A program made the translations under genes and the position numbers. Shown in pieces: positions 1-10,207 of a stretch of DNA of 64,000 bases (position 1 is its first letter; each line of letters opens with the position of its first letter). A model generated the notes under the pieces. The model was given only the letters and a program-made list of their open reading frames with translations, was not told the origin of the DNA and did no database searches. The DNA comes from CAYQLY01 sp964418605 (GTDB lineage: Bacteria; Bacteroidota; Bacteroidia; Cytophagales; Cyclobacteriaceae): NCBI GenBank assembly GCA_964418605.1, contig CAYQLY010000001.1, positions 248,001-312,000 of the forward strand, given 5' to 3'.

Positions 1-2543
1 GCATGCAGGAAACTTCGATGCTTTCAAACAAAACTCTTGGCGAATCAAAAACTAAAGATAGCCCTAAACTTAAGCTAGATGAAGAAGTAGCAGCAGCACC
101 TCCTGTAGAAAAAGAAGAACGTGATCTAGATGGTATCTCTCAAAGAGAAAAAAAATCAGGCTACAGTACAAATGATCAGCCACCTCTCCAAGTGCGTACC
201 AATTTTAATGAGACTGCTTTCTTCTATCCTCATTTGGAAACGAATGCAGAAGGAGAGGTAGTTATTAGTTTTACGATACCCGAGTCTCTTACACGTTGGA
301 AAATGTTGGGATTTGCTCATACGAAAGATTTGAAATTTGGTATGATACAAAACCAATTGATCACACAAAAAGATTTAATGATTACGGCTAATGCGCCTCG
401 GTTTTTCCGAGAAGGTGATCAAATGAGTTTCACAGCGAAGGTGTCTAATATTTCAGATAAAGAGCTGAGTGGAACGGCACAATTAGAATTATTTGATGCA
501 ACGACTATGCAGCCAGTTGCCTCTATTTTAAAATCTAAATCCACTCAATCGTTTGAAGCGAAGAAAGGACAAAGTGCCGGCATCAGTTGGGATATTGAAA
601 TTCCAGATGGAATAGCTGCCATTACCTATCGCGTGATTGCCAAAGCAGGTCATTTTTCAGATGGAGAAGAAATGGCTGTGCCTGTATTGACTAATCGAAT
701 GTTGGTAACCGAGTCACTTCCATTGCCTATTCGAAGCAAGCAAACGAAAAATTTCACGTTGGATAAATTAGTTCATAATAAATCAACAACGTTACGTAAT
801 CACAAACTTACATTGGAGTTTACATCCAATCCAGCCTGGTATGCAGTACAAGCGCTACCATATTTGATGGAATATCCTTATGAGTGTGCCGAGCAAACCT
901 TCAGTCGGTTTTATGCTAACAGTTTAGCTTCGCATATTGCGAATTCTAATCCTAAAATCAAAAGAGTATTTGATGCATGGAAAAATGCTCAACCTGATGC
1001 TTTGCTTTCTAACTTAGAGAAAAATCAAGAACTCAAGTCCTTGCTATTGGAAGAAACGCCTTGGGTGCATGAAGCTAAAAGCGAAACTGAACGCAAGCGA
1101 CGCATTGCTTTATTATTCGATCTTAATAAAATGGCAGATGAATTAGAAAGAGCCATTAAGAAACTTAAAAAAATGCAATACAGTAATGGTGCTTGGGGAT
1201 GGTTCGATGGCATGCCGGAAGACCGTTACATGACGCAACACATTGTAACAGGCATGGGGCATTTGGATCATTTAGGAGTTAAAAGTGTGGTTGAAAATGA
1301 TAAGGTCTTTTCAATGATAAAGCCTGCTATGTATTATTTAGATCGTCAAGTTGAAAAAGATTATCAAGAATTAAAGCGATTGGCAAAAGCAGGTAAAATT
1401 GACCTAGATGATAATCATTTGTGGAATTTGCATATTCATTATCTATATGCGCGAAGTTTCTTTAAAGATAAAATAGAGCTATCATCTGATTGTAAAGAAG
1501 CCTTTGATTATTTCAAAGGCCAAGCCCAAAAATACTGGTTAGATAATGGACGTTATCTTCAAGGGATGATTGCATTGGCATTACAACGGTACGGTGATCT
1601 AAAAACGCCGAAAGCTATTGTAGCATCCATTCGAGAACATGCTCTCAACTCTGAAGAGATGGGCATGTATTGGAAGGCAGCAGATGGGTATTGGTTTTAT
1701 TGGTATCAAGCACCAATCGAAACACAAGCCTTGATGATTGAATTGTTTGATGAAGTAGCTAACGATCAAAAAGCAGTAGATGATCTTAAAGTATGGTTGT
1801 TAAAACAAAAACAAACACAAGATTGGAAAACAACCAAAGCAACTACTGAAGCATGTTATGCTTTATTGTTGAAAGGTACCGATTGGCTAGCTAGTGATGA
1901 TATGGTGGAAATTATTGTTGGAAGCCAAAAAATAGATCCTAAAACAATGCCTGATTTAAAGATAGAAGCAGGTACAGGTTATCTTAAAACATCGTGGTCC
2001 GGAAGTGATATTAAATCTGAAATGGGTAATGTGACGATTACTAAAAAAGATGAAGGAGTAAGTTGGGGAGCCTTGTACTGGCAATATTTTGAGCAGCTTG
2101 ATAGAATCACGCTACATGAAACGCCATTGAAATTGAAAAAACAATTATTCTTGCAGAAAAATTCATCTACCGGTCCGGTGATTACCCCAATTGAGGATCG
2201 TACAGAATTGCATGTTGGAGACTTGGTTAAAGTGCGTATTGAATTGCGTGTCGATCGCGATATGGAATATGTGCATATGAAAGACATGCGTGCAGCGAGC
2301 TTTGAGCCTACGAATGTGTTTTCTCAATACAAATGGCAAGATGGATTGGGGTATTACGAAAGTACACGTGATGCAGCTACCAATTTCTTCTTTAGTTATT
2401 TGCGTAAAGGGACATATGTATTTGAATATCCGTTGCGTGTGACTCATAAAGGTGATTTTTCTAATGGCGTAACAACAATTCAATGTATGTATGCGCCAGA
2501 GTTTACTAGTCATTCGGAAGGAATACGAGTGAAAATAAAATAG
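1..2543 (+). CDS. Alpha-2-macroglobulin family protein, C-terminal part (5' truncated)
   Basis: The reading frame is open at the left edge, so this is the last ~846 residues of a larger protein; the first visible Met (base 3) is probably internal. Counting from it, residues ~65-245 resemble the MG/bait-side region of bacterial alpha-2-macroglobulins (the stretch around TNFNETAFFYPHLETN is typical of Bacteroidota members). CAEQ at residues 295-298 (bases 885-896) is the Cys-Gln thioester motif, inside the family's 'YPYECAEQT' context, followed by the alpha/alpha-toroid thioester domain and a C-terminal beta domain. Bacterial members trap proteases in the envelope through the thioester. The usual pbpC partner is not visible. 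A strong terminator follows the stop. Confidence 0.88.
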   Translation, partial: MQETSMLSNKTLGESKTKDSPKLKLDEEVAAAPPVEKEERDLDGISQREKKSGYSTNDQPPLQVRTNFNETAFFYPHLETNAEGEVVISFTIPESLTRWKMLGFAHTKDLKFGMIQNQLITQKDLMITANAPRFFREGDQMSFTAKVSNISDKELSGTAQLELFDATTMQPVASILKSKSTQSFEAKKGQSAGISWDIEIPDGIAAITYRVIAKAGHFSDGEEMAVPVLTNRMLVTESLPLPIRSKQTKNFTLDKLVHNKSTTLRNHKLTLEFTSNPAWYAVQALPYLMEYPYECAEQTFSRFYANSLASHIANSNPKIKRVFDAWKNAQPDALLSNLEKNQELKSLLLEETPWVHEAKSETERKRRIALLFDLNKMADELERAIKKLKKMQYSNGAWGWFDGMPEDRYMTQHIVTGMGHLDHLGVKSVVENDKVFSMIKPAMYYLDRQVEKDYQELKRLAKAGKIDLDDNHLWNLHIHYLYARSFFKDKIELSSDCKEAFDYFKGQAQKYWLDNGRYLQGMIALALQRYGDLKTPKAIVASIREHALNSEEMGMYWKAADGYWFYWYQAPIETQALMIELFDEVANDQKAVDDLKVWLLKQKQTQDWKTTKATTEACYALLLKGTDWLASDDMVEIIVGSQKIDPKTMPDLKIEAGTGYLKTSWSGSDIKSEMGNVTITKKDEGVSWGALYWQYFEQLDRITLHETPLKLKKQLFLQKNSSTGPVITPIEDRTELHVGDLVKVRIELRVDRDMEYVHMKDMRAASFEPTNVFSQYKWQDGLGYYESTRDAATNFFFSYLRKGTYVFEYPLRVTHKGDFSNGVTTIQCMYAPEFTSHSEGIRVKIK

Positions 2544-2563
2544 TTATATTGTGTATCGATGTT

Positions 2564-2602
2564 AAACTATAAAGGCCACTATAAAGTGGCTTTTATAGTT
2601 TT
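2564..2602. terminator. Hairpin terminator after the alpha-2-macroglobulin gene
   Basis: Arms at 2564-2579 and 2586-2601 pair over 16 bp with one G-T wobble around a 6-base loop, with an A-run before and a T-run after. It lies 20 bases past the stop. Because it falls inside the longest possible acs reading frame, it argues for the later acs start at 2652. Confidence 0.8.
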
Positions 2603-2651
2603 AAAATCAGTAGTGCTATTTTTTTACTTTATTTTTCTTATTTTAGATTAT

Positions 2652-4544
2652 ATGAAAAAAATAACTTCATTTAGTGATTACCAATTAGAATATAAAAAAA
2701 GCGTAACACAGCCTGACTTGTTTTGGGCTGAGCATGCAAATTATTTTATATGGAAAAAAAAGTGGGATAAAGTTGTAGATTGGAATTTTGAAGAACCACG
2801 CATACAGTGGTTTATTAATGGGAAACTAAACATTACTGAAAATTGTTTAGATCGTCATCTCAAAGATAAAGCTCAACAACTTGCTATTATTTGGGAGCCT
2901 AACGATCCTAATGAAAAAGAAATAAAAATAACCTATCAACAATTACATGAAAAAGTTTGTCAGTTTGCCCATGTATTAATCAAAAATGGCATTCAAAAAG
3001 GCGATCGCGTATGTATTTATATGCCGATGATTCCTGAAGTAGTCATAGCAATGCTGGCTTGTGCACGTATTGGTGCTGTTCACTCTGTCGTGTTTGCAGG
3101 ATTTTCTGCTCAGTCCTTAGCTGATCGCATCAACGATGCGCAGGCGAGTATGGTGATCACGGCAGATGGATCGTATAGAGGAAGCAAAGAATTGAATTTA
3201 AAATCTATTGTGGATGAAGCCTTGCAACAAACTCAGACCATAAAAACGTGTATCATTTATCAACGAACAAAAACACAAATTGTGTGGAATCCGACACGAG
3301 ATAAATGGTGGCATGAAGAAATTAAAAATGAACCAACCAGTTTCGAAGCAAAAGAAATGGATTCAGAGGATCTATTATTTATTTTATATACTTCTGGGTC
3401 TACTGGCAAGCCGAAGGGGGTTGTTCACAGTATAGGAGGGTACATGGTATATACAGCGTATACGTTTTTAAATGTTTTTCAATATAATTCAGGAGACCTA
3501 TTTTGGTGTACAGCGGATGTGGGTTGGATTACAGGACATTCGTATCTAGTATATGGGCCTTTACTTTGTGGATCTACCATTTTGCTTTTTGAAGGAATTC
3601 CTACTTATCCCGATGCAGGACGCTATTGGCAAATTATTGATAAACATCAGGTAAACATTTTTTATACAGCACCTACAGCCATTCGAGCATTACACGCTCA
3701 AGGATTGGAATTTGTAAAGCCGTATAAATTGGATTCATTGAAAGTATTAGGTAGTGTAGGTGAACCAATTAATGAAGAAGCTTGGCATTGGTATGATGAG
3801 CAAATTGGGAAAAAGAAATGTCCTATTGTTGATACTTGGTGGCAAACAGAAACAGGTGGAATTATGATTTCTCCGCTTGCAGGTATTACTCCAACTAAAC
3901 CTTCGTATGCCACATTACCTTTGCCTGGAGTTCAACCTATTTTAGTAGATTTTGAAGGAAAAGAATTAATAGGAAATAATGTAGAGGGAAATTTATGTGT
4001 TCGATTTCCTTGGCCATCCATGATTCGAACAACTTATGGAGATCACGAACGGTGTCGTCAAAATTATTTTGCTACGTATAAAAATTTATATTTTACCGGT
4101 GATGGGTGTAAACGAGATGAAGAAGGTTATTATCGTATTTTAGGAAGGGTAGACGATGTGATTAATGTCTCCGGCCATCGATTGGGAACAGCCGAAATTG
4201 AAAATGCAATTAATGAACATGAGCATGTTATTGAATCGGCTGTGGTAGGGTACCCTCATTCGATTAAAGGACAAGGTATTCATGCTTTTGTTATTTGTGA
4301 GAAAGATACTGATTTAACAGATTTATTAAAAAAAGAAATTGAAACAGTCGTCATTAAGATGATTGGGTCATTTGCCAAACTTGATAAAATACAGTTTGTG
4401 CCCGATTTGCCTAAAACACGCTCAGGGAAAATTATGCGTCGCATTTTGCGTAAAATAGCTGAAGGAGATATAGCTCATATTGGCGATGTATCTACATTAT
4501 TGGATCCAACGGTAGTGGAAAAAATTAAGCAAGGTGCAGAGTAA
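2652..4544 (+). CDS. acs: Acetyl-CoA synthetase (AMP-forming)
   Basis: Activates acetate to acetyl-CoA via acetyl-AMP. The frame is open from 2559, but those 31 codons cover the terminator hairpin, and the Met at 2652 (MKKITSFSDYQLEYKKSV) gives 630 residues, normal for Acs. Visible motifs are the AMP-binding P-loop YTSGSTGKPKGVVHS, WWQTETGG, the hinge-region GRVDDVINVSGHRLGTAEIE, and the C-terminal PKTRSGKIMRRILRK containing the lysine acetylated by Pat-type enzymes in other bacteria. The aroB start codon directly follows the stop codon, so the two are probably cotranscribed. Confidence 0.95.
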   Translation: MKKITSFSDYQLEYKKSVTQPDLFWAEHANYFIWKKKWDKVVDWNFEEPRIQWFINGKLNITENCLDRHLKDKAQQLAIIWEPNDPNEKEIKITYQQLHEKVCQFAHVLIKNGIQKGDRVCIYMPMIPEVVIAMLACARIGAVHSVVFAGFSAQSLADRINDAQASMVITADGSYRGSKELNLKSIVDEALQQTQTIKTCIIYQRTKTQIVWNPTRDKWWHEEIKNEPTSFEAKEMDSEDLLFILYTSGSTGKPKGVVHSIGGYMVYTAYTFLNVFQYNSGDLFWCTADVGWITGHSYLVYGPLLCGSTILLFEGIPTYPDAGRYWQIIDKHQVNIFYTAPTAIRALHAQGLEFVKPYKLDSLKVLGSVGEPINEEAWHWYDEQIGKKKCPIVDTWWQTETGGIMISPLAGITPTKPSYATLPLPGVQPILVDFEGKELIGNNVEGNLCVRFPWPSMIRTTYGDHERCRQNYFATYKNLYFTGDGCKRDEEGYYRILGRVDDVINVSGHRLGTAEIENAINEHEHVIESAVVGYPHSIKGQGIHAFVICEKDTDLTDLLKKEIETVVIKMIGSFAKLDKIQFVPDLPKTRSGKIMRRILRKIAEGDIAHIGDVSTLLDPTVVEKIKQGAE

Positions 4545-5579
4545 ATGAAAAAAATTGGTTTTACTAATCAAGTAGGAAAAGAATTGGCTCGTTTTCTAAA
4601 ACAGTCATCTTATAGTCAGCTCGCTGTTTTAGTAGACGAGCATACTTTTAAAAACTGTTATCTATTGATTAAAAAAAATCTTCCGGTGCATCATGTGATT
4701 AAAATAAAAAGTGGAGAAAAAAATAAAAATTTATCTACGTGCACGCAAGTTTGGAAAAAGTTAACTGAACTTGAATTTGATCGTCATGCCTTATTGATTA
4801 ACTTGGGAGGTGGAGTTATTGGAGATTTGGGTGGTTTTTGTGCAGCGACATTTAAGCGAGGTATTTCATTTATTCATATACCTACAACATTGTTGGCACA
4901 AGTAGATGCGAGCGTGGGGGGTAAACTAGGCATAGATTTTCTCGATTATAAAAATCACATTGGGATTTTTAGAGAACCAATAAATGTAATAGTAGATCCT
5001 GTATTTTTAAATACACTTTCTGTTCGAGAATTAAAGTCTGGTTTTGCTGAAGTAGTTAAGCATTGTTTGATAGCAGATAAAAATCGATGGAAAAAATTAG
5101 CTCATTTGTCTTTTACTCAAATTAATTGGGAAGAATGGATTAAACATTCTATAAGGATCAAAAAGCATATTGTTGCACTAGACCCTCATGAAAAAAATAA
5201 ACGAAAACTACTCAACTTTGGACATACTGTAGGGCATGCATTAGAAAGCCTTTTTTTACATAAAGGTAAAAACATACGGCATGGTGAAGCTATTGCTGCA
5301 GGCATGATTATAGAAAGCTATTTGTCCTTTAAGTATAATGGTTTGAGTCAGTATGAGTATGATCAAATCACATTGTATATTCGATCTATCTGGAAATTAA
5401 CAACATATGATGATAAGGATATCGATTCAATTATAAATTTGATGAGTCAAGATAAAAAAAATAAAAATGGAGCATTTCAGCTTATTTTATTAAATCGAAT
5501 AGGTGAGGCGATGATAAATATAAAAATAACAAGGGAACAAATGAGGGCTGCACTACGTTATTATCAACAGATATATTAA
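4545..5579 (+). CDS. aroB: 3-dehydroquinate synthase
   Basis: Second step of the shikimate pathway: DAHP to 3-dehydroquinate, using NAD+ and a divalent metal. 344 residues, full length. Motifs seen: GGGVIGDLGGF (dinucleotide-binding loop), PTTLLAQVDASVGGKLGID (substrate/NAD region), and the metal-binding His residues in NFGHTVGHALESL with a later RHGEAIAAGM. The ATG abuts the acs stop with no gap, suggesting translational coupling. Confidence 0.95.
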   Translation: MKKIGFTNQVGKELARFLKQSSYSQLAVLVDEHTFKNCYLLIKKNLPVHHVIKIKSGEKNKNLSTCTQVWKKLTELEFDRHALLINLGGGVIGDLGGFCAATFKRGISFIHIPTTLLAQVDASVGGKLGIDFLDYKNHIGIFREPINVIVDPVFLNTLSVRELKSGFAEVVKHCLIADKNRWKKLAHLSFTQINWEEWIKHSIRIKKHIVALDPHEKNKRKLLNFGHTVGHALESLFLHKGKNIRHGEAIAAGMIIESYLSFKYNGLSQYEYDQITLYIRSIWKLTTYDDKDIDSIINLMSQDKKNKNGAFQLILLNRIGEAMINIKITREQMRAALRYYQQIY

Positions 5580-5616
5580 TTTTTTTTTAACTTTAACCAA
5601 TTTAAACCTAACCACT

Positions 5617-6180
5617 ATGCCTTTTCTTATTTTTTTCGGACTTATTGTTTTTCTATTGATTCTTGGAATTACATTGCGTAATTCGCTTGTTACAAAGAAA
5701 AATGCTGTTGACAATGCTTTCGCATCGATTGATGTGATGCTGAAAAAACGCTACGACCTGATTCCTAATTTAGTGGAAACAGTCAAAGTGTATATGAATT
5801 ATGAAAAAGAAACACTCTCCAAAATTACAGAGTTACGTACAAAAGCTTTATCATCTACTATATCTCCAGATCAAAAAATACAACTGGATAACCAACTTAG
5901 TGGAGCTATTCGAAGTATACTTGTTTCGGTGGAAAACTACCCTCAACTAAAAGCAAATGAAAATTTTATGCAACTTCAACGTGCATGGAATGAAGCAGAA
6001 GATCAAATTGCAGCCGCTCGTCGTTCATACAATGCTGCTGTGAATGAGTATAATACAGCCTGTGATGTATTTCCGAGCAATATGATAGCTAATTGGATGA
6101 AGTATCAGAAGAAAACATATTTTGAGATCCCAGAACAGGAGCGTCAAAATCTGAATGCTAAAGAGCTTTTTAAAAGTTAG
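5617..6180 (+). CDS. lemA: LemA family protein
   Basis: 187 residues. One N-terminal membrane segment (about residues 2-22) is followed by the LemA helical domain, recognisable from NSLVTKKNAVDNAFASIDVM and KKRYDLIPNLVETVK, and ending with the family's typical 'FPSNMIANW...YFEIPEQER' region. LemA proteins are membrane-anchored helical bundles of uncertain role. The next gene, a DUF3137 protein 23 bases downstream, is a frequent neighbour in Bacteroidota, so the two probably act together. Confidence 0.92.
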   Translation: MPFLIFFGLIVFLLILGITLRNSLVTKKNAVDNAFASIDVMLKKRYDLIPNLVETVKVYMNYEKETLSKITELRTKALSSTISPDQKIQLDNQLSGAIRSILVSVENYPQLKANENFMQLQRAWNEAEDQIAAARRSYNAAVNEYNTACDVFPSNMIANWMKYQKKTYFEIPEQERQNLNAKELFKS

Positions 6181-6203
6181 TTTTTAAAATCAAATTACAA
6201 TAG

Positions 6204-7145
6204 ATGAAGTCTACTCAGGAATTTGATTCTTTTTACCATAATCAATTACTTCCCCAATTAGAAGTATTAGAGCCAATGCGTAAAAAGGTAGTTCGCCGAT
6301 TTATTCTTCCGGCTATTTTGTGTGTAATATCTTTTTGTGTATTTGTTTTCTTTTGGCCTGTAGGTATTATCCTTTTTATACTTACTTTCTTTATGTTTTC
6401 AAGGTATCGTAAAGCCAAACGTGTTTATACTGGTGATTTTAAGAAACAAGTGATGGGAGAGTTGATTCAGTTTATATCTTCAGATTTAACATATCAACCA
6501 TTAGGGTGTATACAGCAATCTACATTTCAGCGAAGTCGTATTTTTTTGAGTAGCATTGATCGATATGAAGGTGATGATTTGGTAAGTGGTAAAATTAATC
6601 ATACCAGTTTTATGTTTTCTGACCTTAATGTGATGCGGAAAGAGGTGTATTATGAAAAAGGGCAACGAAAAGAACGATGGGTTCGGGTGTTTAAAGGTAT
6701 TTTTTTTACAGCTGATTTTAATAAAAATTTTCAAGGACGTACATATGTTTTGCCTGATAGATTAGAAAGCTGGTTGGGGAGATTAGGGAAAAAATTGCAA
6801 AAACTAAGCCGATCAGAGCCACTGGTTAGTTTAGAAAACCCCGAATTTGAAAAGCATTTTGTAGTTTACGGAACAGATCAGATTGAGGCTAGATATATTT
6901 TGACGCCTTCATTTATGGAGCGAATAGTAGCTCTTCGAAAATTGTTAAATAAATCACTTTATTTTTCGTTTGTAGATTCTTTGGTTTGTATCGCTATTCC
7001 ATTTACTAAAAACTCATTTGAACCTGCTGTATTTTCAAAAGGTACACGCATAGAGTATCTTAAAAACTATTTCACTCAGCTTCAATCTGTTTTGGGTGTT
7101 ATTGAAGAACTTGATTTGAATACCCGAATTTGGACTAAAGAATAA
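6204..7145 (+). CDS. DUF3137 domain membrane protein
   Basis: 313 residues. A hydrophobic segment at about residues 33-65 (FILPAILCVISFCVFVFFW and on, probably two close-packed helices) anchors it; the rest is cytoplasmic or periplasmic, with the DUF3137 feature of a 'Y.K.....W..VFKGIFF.ADFNKNF' core near the middle. Function unknown. It follows lemA closely, a repeated arrangement in this phylum. It converges on yicC with a 5-base gap and no clear terminator. Confidence 0.82.
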   Translation: MKSTQEFDSFYHNQLLPQLEVLEPMRKKVVRRFILPAILCVISFCVFVFFWPVGIILFILTFFMFSRYRKAKRVYTGDFKKQVMGELIQFISSDLTYQPLGCIQQSTFQRSRIFLSSIDRYEGDDLVSGKINHTSFMFSDLNVMRKEVYYEKGQRKERWVRVFKGIFFTADFNKNFQGRTYVLPDRLESWLGRLGKKLQKLSRSEPLVSLENPEFEKHFVVYGTDQIEARYILTPSFMERIVALRKLLNKSLYFSFVDSLVCIAIPFTKNSFEPAVFSKGTRIEYLKNYFTQLQSVLGVIEELDLNTRIWTKE

Positions 7146-7150
7146 AAAGC

Positions 7151-8029
7151 CTATAAAATATTGTTTAATTGCTCCTTAATTTTCTCTAATTCTTCTTTCA
7201 TTTTTACTACCTCATGTTGAATGCTTGCATCATTAGCTTTGCTTCCAATCGTGTTAATTTCTCGCCCAATCTCTTGTGCAATAAATCCTAGTTTTTTACC
7301 CGGTGTTTCTTCATTATTCATCGTTTGTAGGAAAAAAGATAAATGCGATTGTAAACGTACTTTTTCTTCATTGATATCTAATTTTTCCATGTAGTAAATC
7401 ATCTCTTGTTCAAACCGATTGCTATCTAAGCCTGATGGTGTAGCGATCTCAGCTAATTGAGCTTTAAGTTTAGTTTTAAGATGATCAATTCGAGCAGGAT
7501 CTTTTTTTTCTATATCATTAATGCTGGTATGTATGGATTCAATTTGATGGATGATATCGGCAAGTAGATTTTCTCCTTCCTCCTTTCTAAATTGATCACA
7601 GGCCTTTAAAGCGTTCTGTAGGCATGCCATGATTTCTTTCCAAGAATCGTCCTTTAATAAGGATTGTTCGGGATGAATGAGTACATTGGGGAGTTGAAGA
7701 GCTATACGGAATAAATCTTTTTTATCAGTCTTGACTTCTTTTGCTAGCTTTTTTAACTCGTTGTAGTACTGTTTGAAAAGTTCTTTATGGATCGTGACTC
7801 CTGATTCTATAGCACTATTTCTTTGAAAATCAATATGTATACTTACTTTGCCTCGTTGTAAAATAGATGTTGTTGCATTTTTGATTTCTAATTCTTTTTC
7901 AGAAAATAATTTAGGTGCACGTAAGGTGAGGTCTAATGTTTTTGAATTGATGGATTTAACCTCAATGGATAGATTAAATTCGTTGGTTTCTAATCGGGAT
8001 TTCCCGTATCCTGTCATGGATTTGATCAT
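7151..8029 (-). CDS. yicC: YicC family endoribonuclease
   Basis: 292 residues, family length. The N-terminus MIKSMTGYGKSR and the C-terminal signature around KKLGFIAQEIGREINTIGSK are diagnostic of YicC (YicC_N and DUF1732). In other bacteria YicC-type proteins have been described as RNases acting on small or messenger RNA. The gene is monocistronic and divergent from 8133, with about 100 bases of AT-rich DNA between. Confidence 0.93.
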   Translation of the reverse strand: MIKSMTGYGKSRLETNEFNLSIEVKSINSKTLDLTLRAPKLFSEKELEIKNATTSILQRGKVSIHIDFQRNSAIESGVTIHKELFKQYYNELKKLAKEVKTDKKDLFRIALQLPNVLIHPEQSLLKDDSWKEIMACLQNALKACDQFRKEEGENLLADIIHQIESIHTSINDIEKKDPARIDHLKTKLKAQLAEIATPSGLDSNRFEQEMIYYMEKLDINEEKVRLQSHLSFFLQTMNNEETPGKKLGFIAQEIGREINTIGSKANDASIQHEVVKMKEELEKIKEQLNNIL

Positions 8030-8132
8030 AATTAAAAAAAGTAAAATAGTATATTAAAACGCAAATTAGCTTATTTATTTCAATTAAGATTAAGTATATT
8101 TATCTTTTCATTTATTAAATTATAGGCACAAG

Positions 8133-8960
8133 GTGAAAAAAGAATTTTTTTTGCATATATTGAAAAAAGAAGAATCTCTAACGACAGCGGAGTTGGAGCA
8201 GGTACAGCAGATGGAACATCGGTATCCTTTTTGTGCATTAACTCATTTTTTGATCGCTAAAACATACTATCAAAATCAATCTCCAGATTCTTTAAGATAT
8301 ATTCGTATAGCAGCAGCGTATGCTTCTGATCGCAAGCGCTTAAAACAATTTGTAAATCCTGAGGCTATTCAGAAGGCAAACGAAACGACTATAAAGCAAA
8401 ATCAAATAAAAAATATACCCGTTTATCAAACAGAGCAAAAAGAAATAGTACCTGATCAGAATCAGAATGTAGCTGATGAAATTCTCAACAATTTGAAATT
8501 ACTTAAAGAAGCTCAAGAAAAAGCAATGAGCCAATTAAGCCATACAGCTGATACAAAAGTAACATACACTCCTTTATCTTCATCTGTTGAGGAGGAACCT
8601 CGTGAGGAGAATATACTCCTTGATTACTTACAATCATTGGATACGCAGAAAGACTATAAAGCGGAGGAAGATAAAAAAAGACTACAATGGGAGTTGATTG
8701 AGCGATTTATTCATCATGAACTCAGTGAAGTAGCCAAACTCTATGCTAAAAAAGGAGATTCTGATGAGGAACATGAGGATCTTTCTATGCCTAGTGTGCG
8801 GGAGGATAGCACGTTGATTTCTGAGAATTTAGCCGTTATTATGGCTAAACAAGGTAAAATGGAAAAAGCTTTGGATATTTATCGGAAATTAATTTGGAAA
8901 TATCCAGATAAAAAGGCGTATTTTGTATCACGAATTGAAGAGTTAAAAAATATCATTTAA
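8133..8960 (+). CDS. Conserved Bacteroidota protein with TPR-like C-terminus
   Basis: 275 residues from a GTG start; no ATG lies closer to the conserved N-terminus. Residues ~20-75 look like a helical repeat (PFCALTHFLIAKTYYQNQSP), the middle is a charged Gln/Glu/Lys-rich linker, and the C-terminus (SENLAVIMAKQGKMEKALDI, YRKLIWKYPDK) resembles one TPR unit. No signal peptide, so probably cytoplasmic. It sits 13 bases upstream of secG, which may hint at a link to the membrane or translocase, but no function can be assigned. Confidence 0.8.
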   Translation: MKKEFFLHILKKEESLTTAELEQVQQMEHRYPFCALTHFLIAKTYYQNQSPDSLRYIRIAAAYASDRKRLKQFVNPEAIQKANETTIKQNQIKNIPVYQTEQKEIVPDQNQNVADEILNNLKLLKEAQEKAMSQLSHTADTKVTYTPLSSSVEEEPREENILLDYLQSLDTQKDYKAEEDKKRLQWELIERFIHHELSEVAKLYAKKGDSDEEHEDLSMPSVREDSTLISENLAVIMAKQGKMEKALDIYRKLIWKYPDKKAYFVSRIEELKNII

Positions 8961-8973
8961 TTTATACTATATT

Positions 8974-9300
8974 ATGTTTACAGTTATTATTATTCTTATA
9001 CTTATTGCAGCTGTGTTATTAACCTTGGTTGTGTTAGTTCAAAACAAAGGCGGGGATTTGTCTAGTCAATTTGGAGGCTCCGGAGCGAGTCAATTGATGG
9101 GTGTGAAGAAAACAGGTGACTTGCTAGAGCGCTTGACATGGATTTTTGTTATCTCTATTATGGTATTGACCTTGTCTTCTAACTTCTTTAGAGAAACAAA
9201 ACGTACATCTGTAAGCCCAAATATTAAAAAAGCACAAGATAAGGCAGAGATTGTTCAACCTGCTCCGGCTGCTGATACGGCTAAAAAACAAATTCCTTAA
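8974..9300 (+). CDS. secG: Preprotein translocase subunit SecG
   Basis: 108 residues. Two membrane segments (about 2-22 and 51-68) flank the conserved VVLVQNKGGDLSSQFGGSGA loop, the hallmark of SecG. The C-terminal tail is a Pro/Ala/Lys-rich extension. SecG supports SecYEA-driven export. It lies between the 275-residue gene and an OmpA lipoprotein, with short gaps of 13 and 28 bases, probably one transcript. Confidence 0.93.
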   Translation: MFTVIIILILIAAVLLTLVVLVQNKGGDLSSQFGGSGASQLMGVKKTGDLLERLTWIFVISIMVLTLSSNFFRETKRTSVSPNIKKAQDKAEIVQPAPAADTAKKQIP

Positions 9301-9328
9301 GTAAATACATTTTTTTATTATATAAACC

Positions 9329-10198
9329 ATGAAAAAAACTTTAATTGTAATCGGTTGCAGTATGGCTCTATTGTTGTCGAGCTGTGTAGTTACTAAAAAG
9401 AAATACGATGACTTAATGGCTCGCAAAGTCAGGGTGGAAGGAGATAAAGCTGCTTGTGAAGAAGAGCTTGATAAACGAAAAGCGGAACTGCGTGATTTGC
9501 AAGCTCAGATTAATAAAATGAAAGATGAGAAAAAGGTATTGGATGCGACCTATGAAAGTTTACTTAATGATAAAGGAAAGATAAGCAAAGAGCTTGTTGA
9601 CCAATATAAACAACTTGAACTGGCTAAACTTGAAAATGAAAAATTAGCGACTGAATTGAAGGCACGTGAAGAGCGGGTAAAGGAATTAGAGAAAATATTA
9701 TCCGATAAAGATAAGGCTGTTAATGATTTGAAAAATAAAATTAGTCAAGCGTTGACTAGCTTCCAAGGTCAGGGACTTACAGTACAAGTAAAAAATGGAA
9801 AAGTATATGTCTCATTGGCAGAAAAACTCTTATTTAAAACAGGAAGCACAAGTGTAGATCCAAAAGGAGTGGAGGCTTTAAAACAATTGGCTAGTGCATT
9901 AAAAGAACAAGCAGATATTAGTGTATTAGTAGAAGGACATACAGACGATGTACCTATTGCAAAGGGAACATCATGTATGATTGATAATTGGGAACTTAGT
10001 GTAATGCGTGCCACTGCAATTACCCGTATTTTGACGAGTTATGGAGTAGCGCCTACTAAGATTACAGCTGCTGGTAGAGGTGAATTTTTCCCAGTAGATC
10101 CTGCTAAAACACCTGATGCTAGACAAAAAAATAGACGAACAGAAATTATTTTAACACCAAAGCTGGATGAGATATTCCAAATTTTGAATAGTAATTAA
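9329..10198 (+). CDS. OmpA family peptidoglycan-binding lipoprotein
   Basis: 289 residues. The N-terminus is a lipoprotein signal (MALLLSSC, Cys19), then a coiled coil at about residues 20-150 rich in Lys/Glu/Leu heptads, then an OmpA_C domain at about 160-280. The OmpA domain shows VLVEGHTDDVPI, a later GVAPTKITAAGRGEFFPVD and KNRRTEIILTP, the peptidoglycan (diaminopimelate) binding pattern. It probably tethers the outer membrane to the wall. Transcription ends at the perfect inverted repeat just downstream. Confidence 0.92.
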   Translation: MKKTLIVIGCSMALLLSSCVVTKKKYDDLMARKVRVEGDKAACEEELDKRKAELRDLQAQINKMKDEKKVLDATYESLLNDKGKISKELVDQYKQLELAKLENEKLATELKAREERVKELEKILSDKDKAVNDLKNKISQALTSFQGQGLTVQVKNGKVYVSLAEKLLFKTGSTSVDPKGVEALKQLASALKEQADISVLVEGHTDDVPIAKGTSCMIDNWELSVMRATAITRILTSYGVAPTKITAAGRGEFFPVDPAKTPDARQKNRRTEIILTPKLDEIFQILNSN

Positions 10199-10207
10199 TG
10201 AACTTAG

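Noticed and set aside
1979..2513. Two leftward ORFs of about 100 residues opposite the alpha-2-macroglobulin gene
   Set aside because: Antisense to conserved coding sequence, no start context or recognisable domain.
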